Position numbers and translations under genes: made by a program
Source of the DNA: Bacteroidota bacterium
GTDB lineage: Bacteria; Bacteroidota; Bacteroidia; Bacteroidales; CG2-30-32-10
NCBI GenBank assembly: GCA_013334735.1
Contig: JAAXXA010000215.1
Coordinates: forward strand, 1 to 5,654
Reading direction: 5' to 3'
Length of the DNA stretch: 5,654 bases
Part shown: positions 5,087 through 5,654 of the stretch, in pieces
How the letters are laid out: every line of letters starts with the position of its first letter
Position numbering within the stretch: position 1 is the stretch's first letter
The notes under the pieces: model-generated
What the model was told of the DNA's origin: nothing
Databases searched by the model: none
Seen by the model: the letters and a program-made list of their open reading frames with translations, nothing else

Positions 5087-5434
5087 CTATTGTATGCTTT
5101 CTATTTCAATGATTCTAAGAAGTTCGTGGTGCAATTCGGGGATATCCTGATTAATGGTGTTCCAAACAACATCATAATCTATCCCGAAATAATCATGTAT
5201 CAATACATCTCTCATTCCTGATATTTCCGTCCAACTTATCTGGGGGTATTTGGTTTTTAATTCTTGTGGTATTTTTTTCGTGGCTTCGCCAATTATTTCT
5301 AAACTTCTAACAATAGCTTTACTAATGGTTTCATCATCTAATAATTCCGCGCGCGATTTACCTTCTTTCACATGCTGTATATAGGTACATTCATGTATAA
5401 TATGTTGTAAAAAATCAAGCAGCGATGGAGACAT
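5087..5434 (-). CDS. hepT: HepT-family RNase toxin (DUF86/HepT)
   Basis: This 115-aa, mostly helical protein carries the HepT signature RX4HXY as R75, H80 and Y82 (RDVLIHDY), preceded by the family segment IVRSLEIIGEATKKIP (41-56) and WTEISGMRD (68-76). HepT is a HEPN-domain ribonuclease. In characterised pairs the MntA nucleotidyltransferase antitoxin neutralises it by adding AMP to the motif tyrosine, here Y82. The length is normal for the family and the motif is complete, so the toxin looks functional. Its ATG at 5434 lies inside the 3' end of mntA (20-bp overlap), the usual antitoxin-first order, so it needs no ribosome site of its own. The 508-bp gap downstream contains no strong terminator that I can see. 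Confidence 0.9.
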   Translation of the reverse strand: MSPSLLDFLQHIIHECTYIQHVKEGKSRAELLDDETISKAIVRSLEIIGEATKKIPQELKTKYPQISWTEISGMRDVLIHDYFGIDYDVVWNTINQDIPELHHELLRIIEIESIQ

Positions 5435-5654
5435 ATTCTACTTCTTGTGTAATATATTTACCAATAAATTTATTTAAAGATTGTGGGGTAATTATCTCAA
5501 CTTTTCTGCCTGAAATGTTTTCGAGAAAATTAGCCAGATGCACAAAATTTTTAAGTGTTTTAAATTTCGGATCAAATTCTATAAAAAAATCAATATCGCT
5601 ATTATCGTCAGCTTCGTTTCTAACAAAAGATCCAAAAATACCTAACTTGACAAC
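5415..5654 (-). CDS. mntA: MntA-family nucleotidyltransferase antitoxin (partial; N-terminus beyond window)
   Basis: An open frame enters at the window edge and ends with TGA at 5415-5417, leaving the last 79 residues. It contains the minimal nucleotidyltransferase motif GSX10DXD: GSF at visible residues 8-10 and DID at 20-22 (SDIDFFIEF), followed by the third-strand KVEIITP (51-57). MntA proteins are about 100 aa, so some 15-25 residues are missing. The protein AMPylates the HepT tyrosine to block the toxin. The overlap with hepT supports pairing. Related MNT-type domains exist in other contexts, but the HepT neighbour makes this assignment strong. Confidence 0.88.
   Translation of the reverse strand, partial: VVKLGIFGSFVRNEADDNSDIDFFIEFDPKFKTLKNFVHLANFLENISGRKVEIITPQSLNKFIGKYITQEVEYVSIAA

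Overview
The window is AT-rich, and every gene I can support is on the minus strand, so transcription runs from high to low coordinates. Several traits point to a Bacteroidota (Bacteroidales-like) genome, probably an anaerobe. These are two matches to the Bacteroidota -33/-7 promoter (TTTG, then TAnnTTTG), the near absence of Shine-Dalgarno sites with A/T-rich start regions instead, a TonB-dependent outer-membrane receptor ending in Phe, and an HdrC-type iron-sulfur protein. No rRNA or protein marker fixes the species.

Layout, in the direction of transcription. (1) 5654-5087: a MntA/HepT toxin-antitoxin pair. The MntA nucleotidyltransferase lacks its N-terminus at the window edge and overlaps hepT by 20 bp. 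(2) 5086-4579: a 508-bp gap with one good promoter, two short perfect palindromes and a row of hairpin-forming inverted repeats. If the promoter is real, the next gene has a leader of about 400 nt. (3) 4578-2719: a 619-aa TonB-dependent receptor. (4) 2704-1256: a secreted two-domain protein, nucleoside hydrolase-like at the N-terminus and FmdE-like at the C-terminus, 14 bp after the receptor and surely in its operon. (5) 1188-954: a degraded start of cbiM, the membrane component of a cobalt/nickel ECF transporter, frameshifted and truncated. (6) 1010-794: a second promoter lying inside the cbiM remnant, together with inverted repeats. (7) 793-383: a DUF134 (UPF0251) DNA-binding protein, followed 2 bp later by (8) 380-1: an HdrC-like protein with two 4Fe-4S motifs, running off the window.

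The most interesting block is TonB receptor, exported nucleoside hydrolase-FmdE fusion, cbiM remnant. The gene order suggests an uptake locus for a metal or metal-containing cofactor. The receptor would bring a complex across the outer membrane, the fusion protein would bind or process it in the periplasm, and a CbiM-type transporter would once have moved the metal across the inner membrane. Only the domain assignments and the gene order are seen; the shared function is inference. DUF134-hdrC appears to be a separate redox-related transcription unit.
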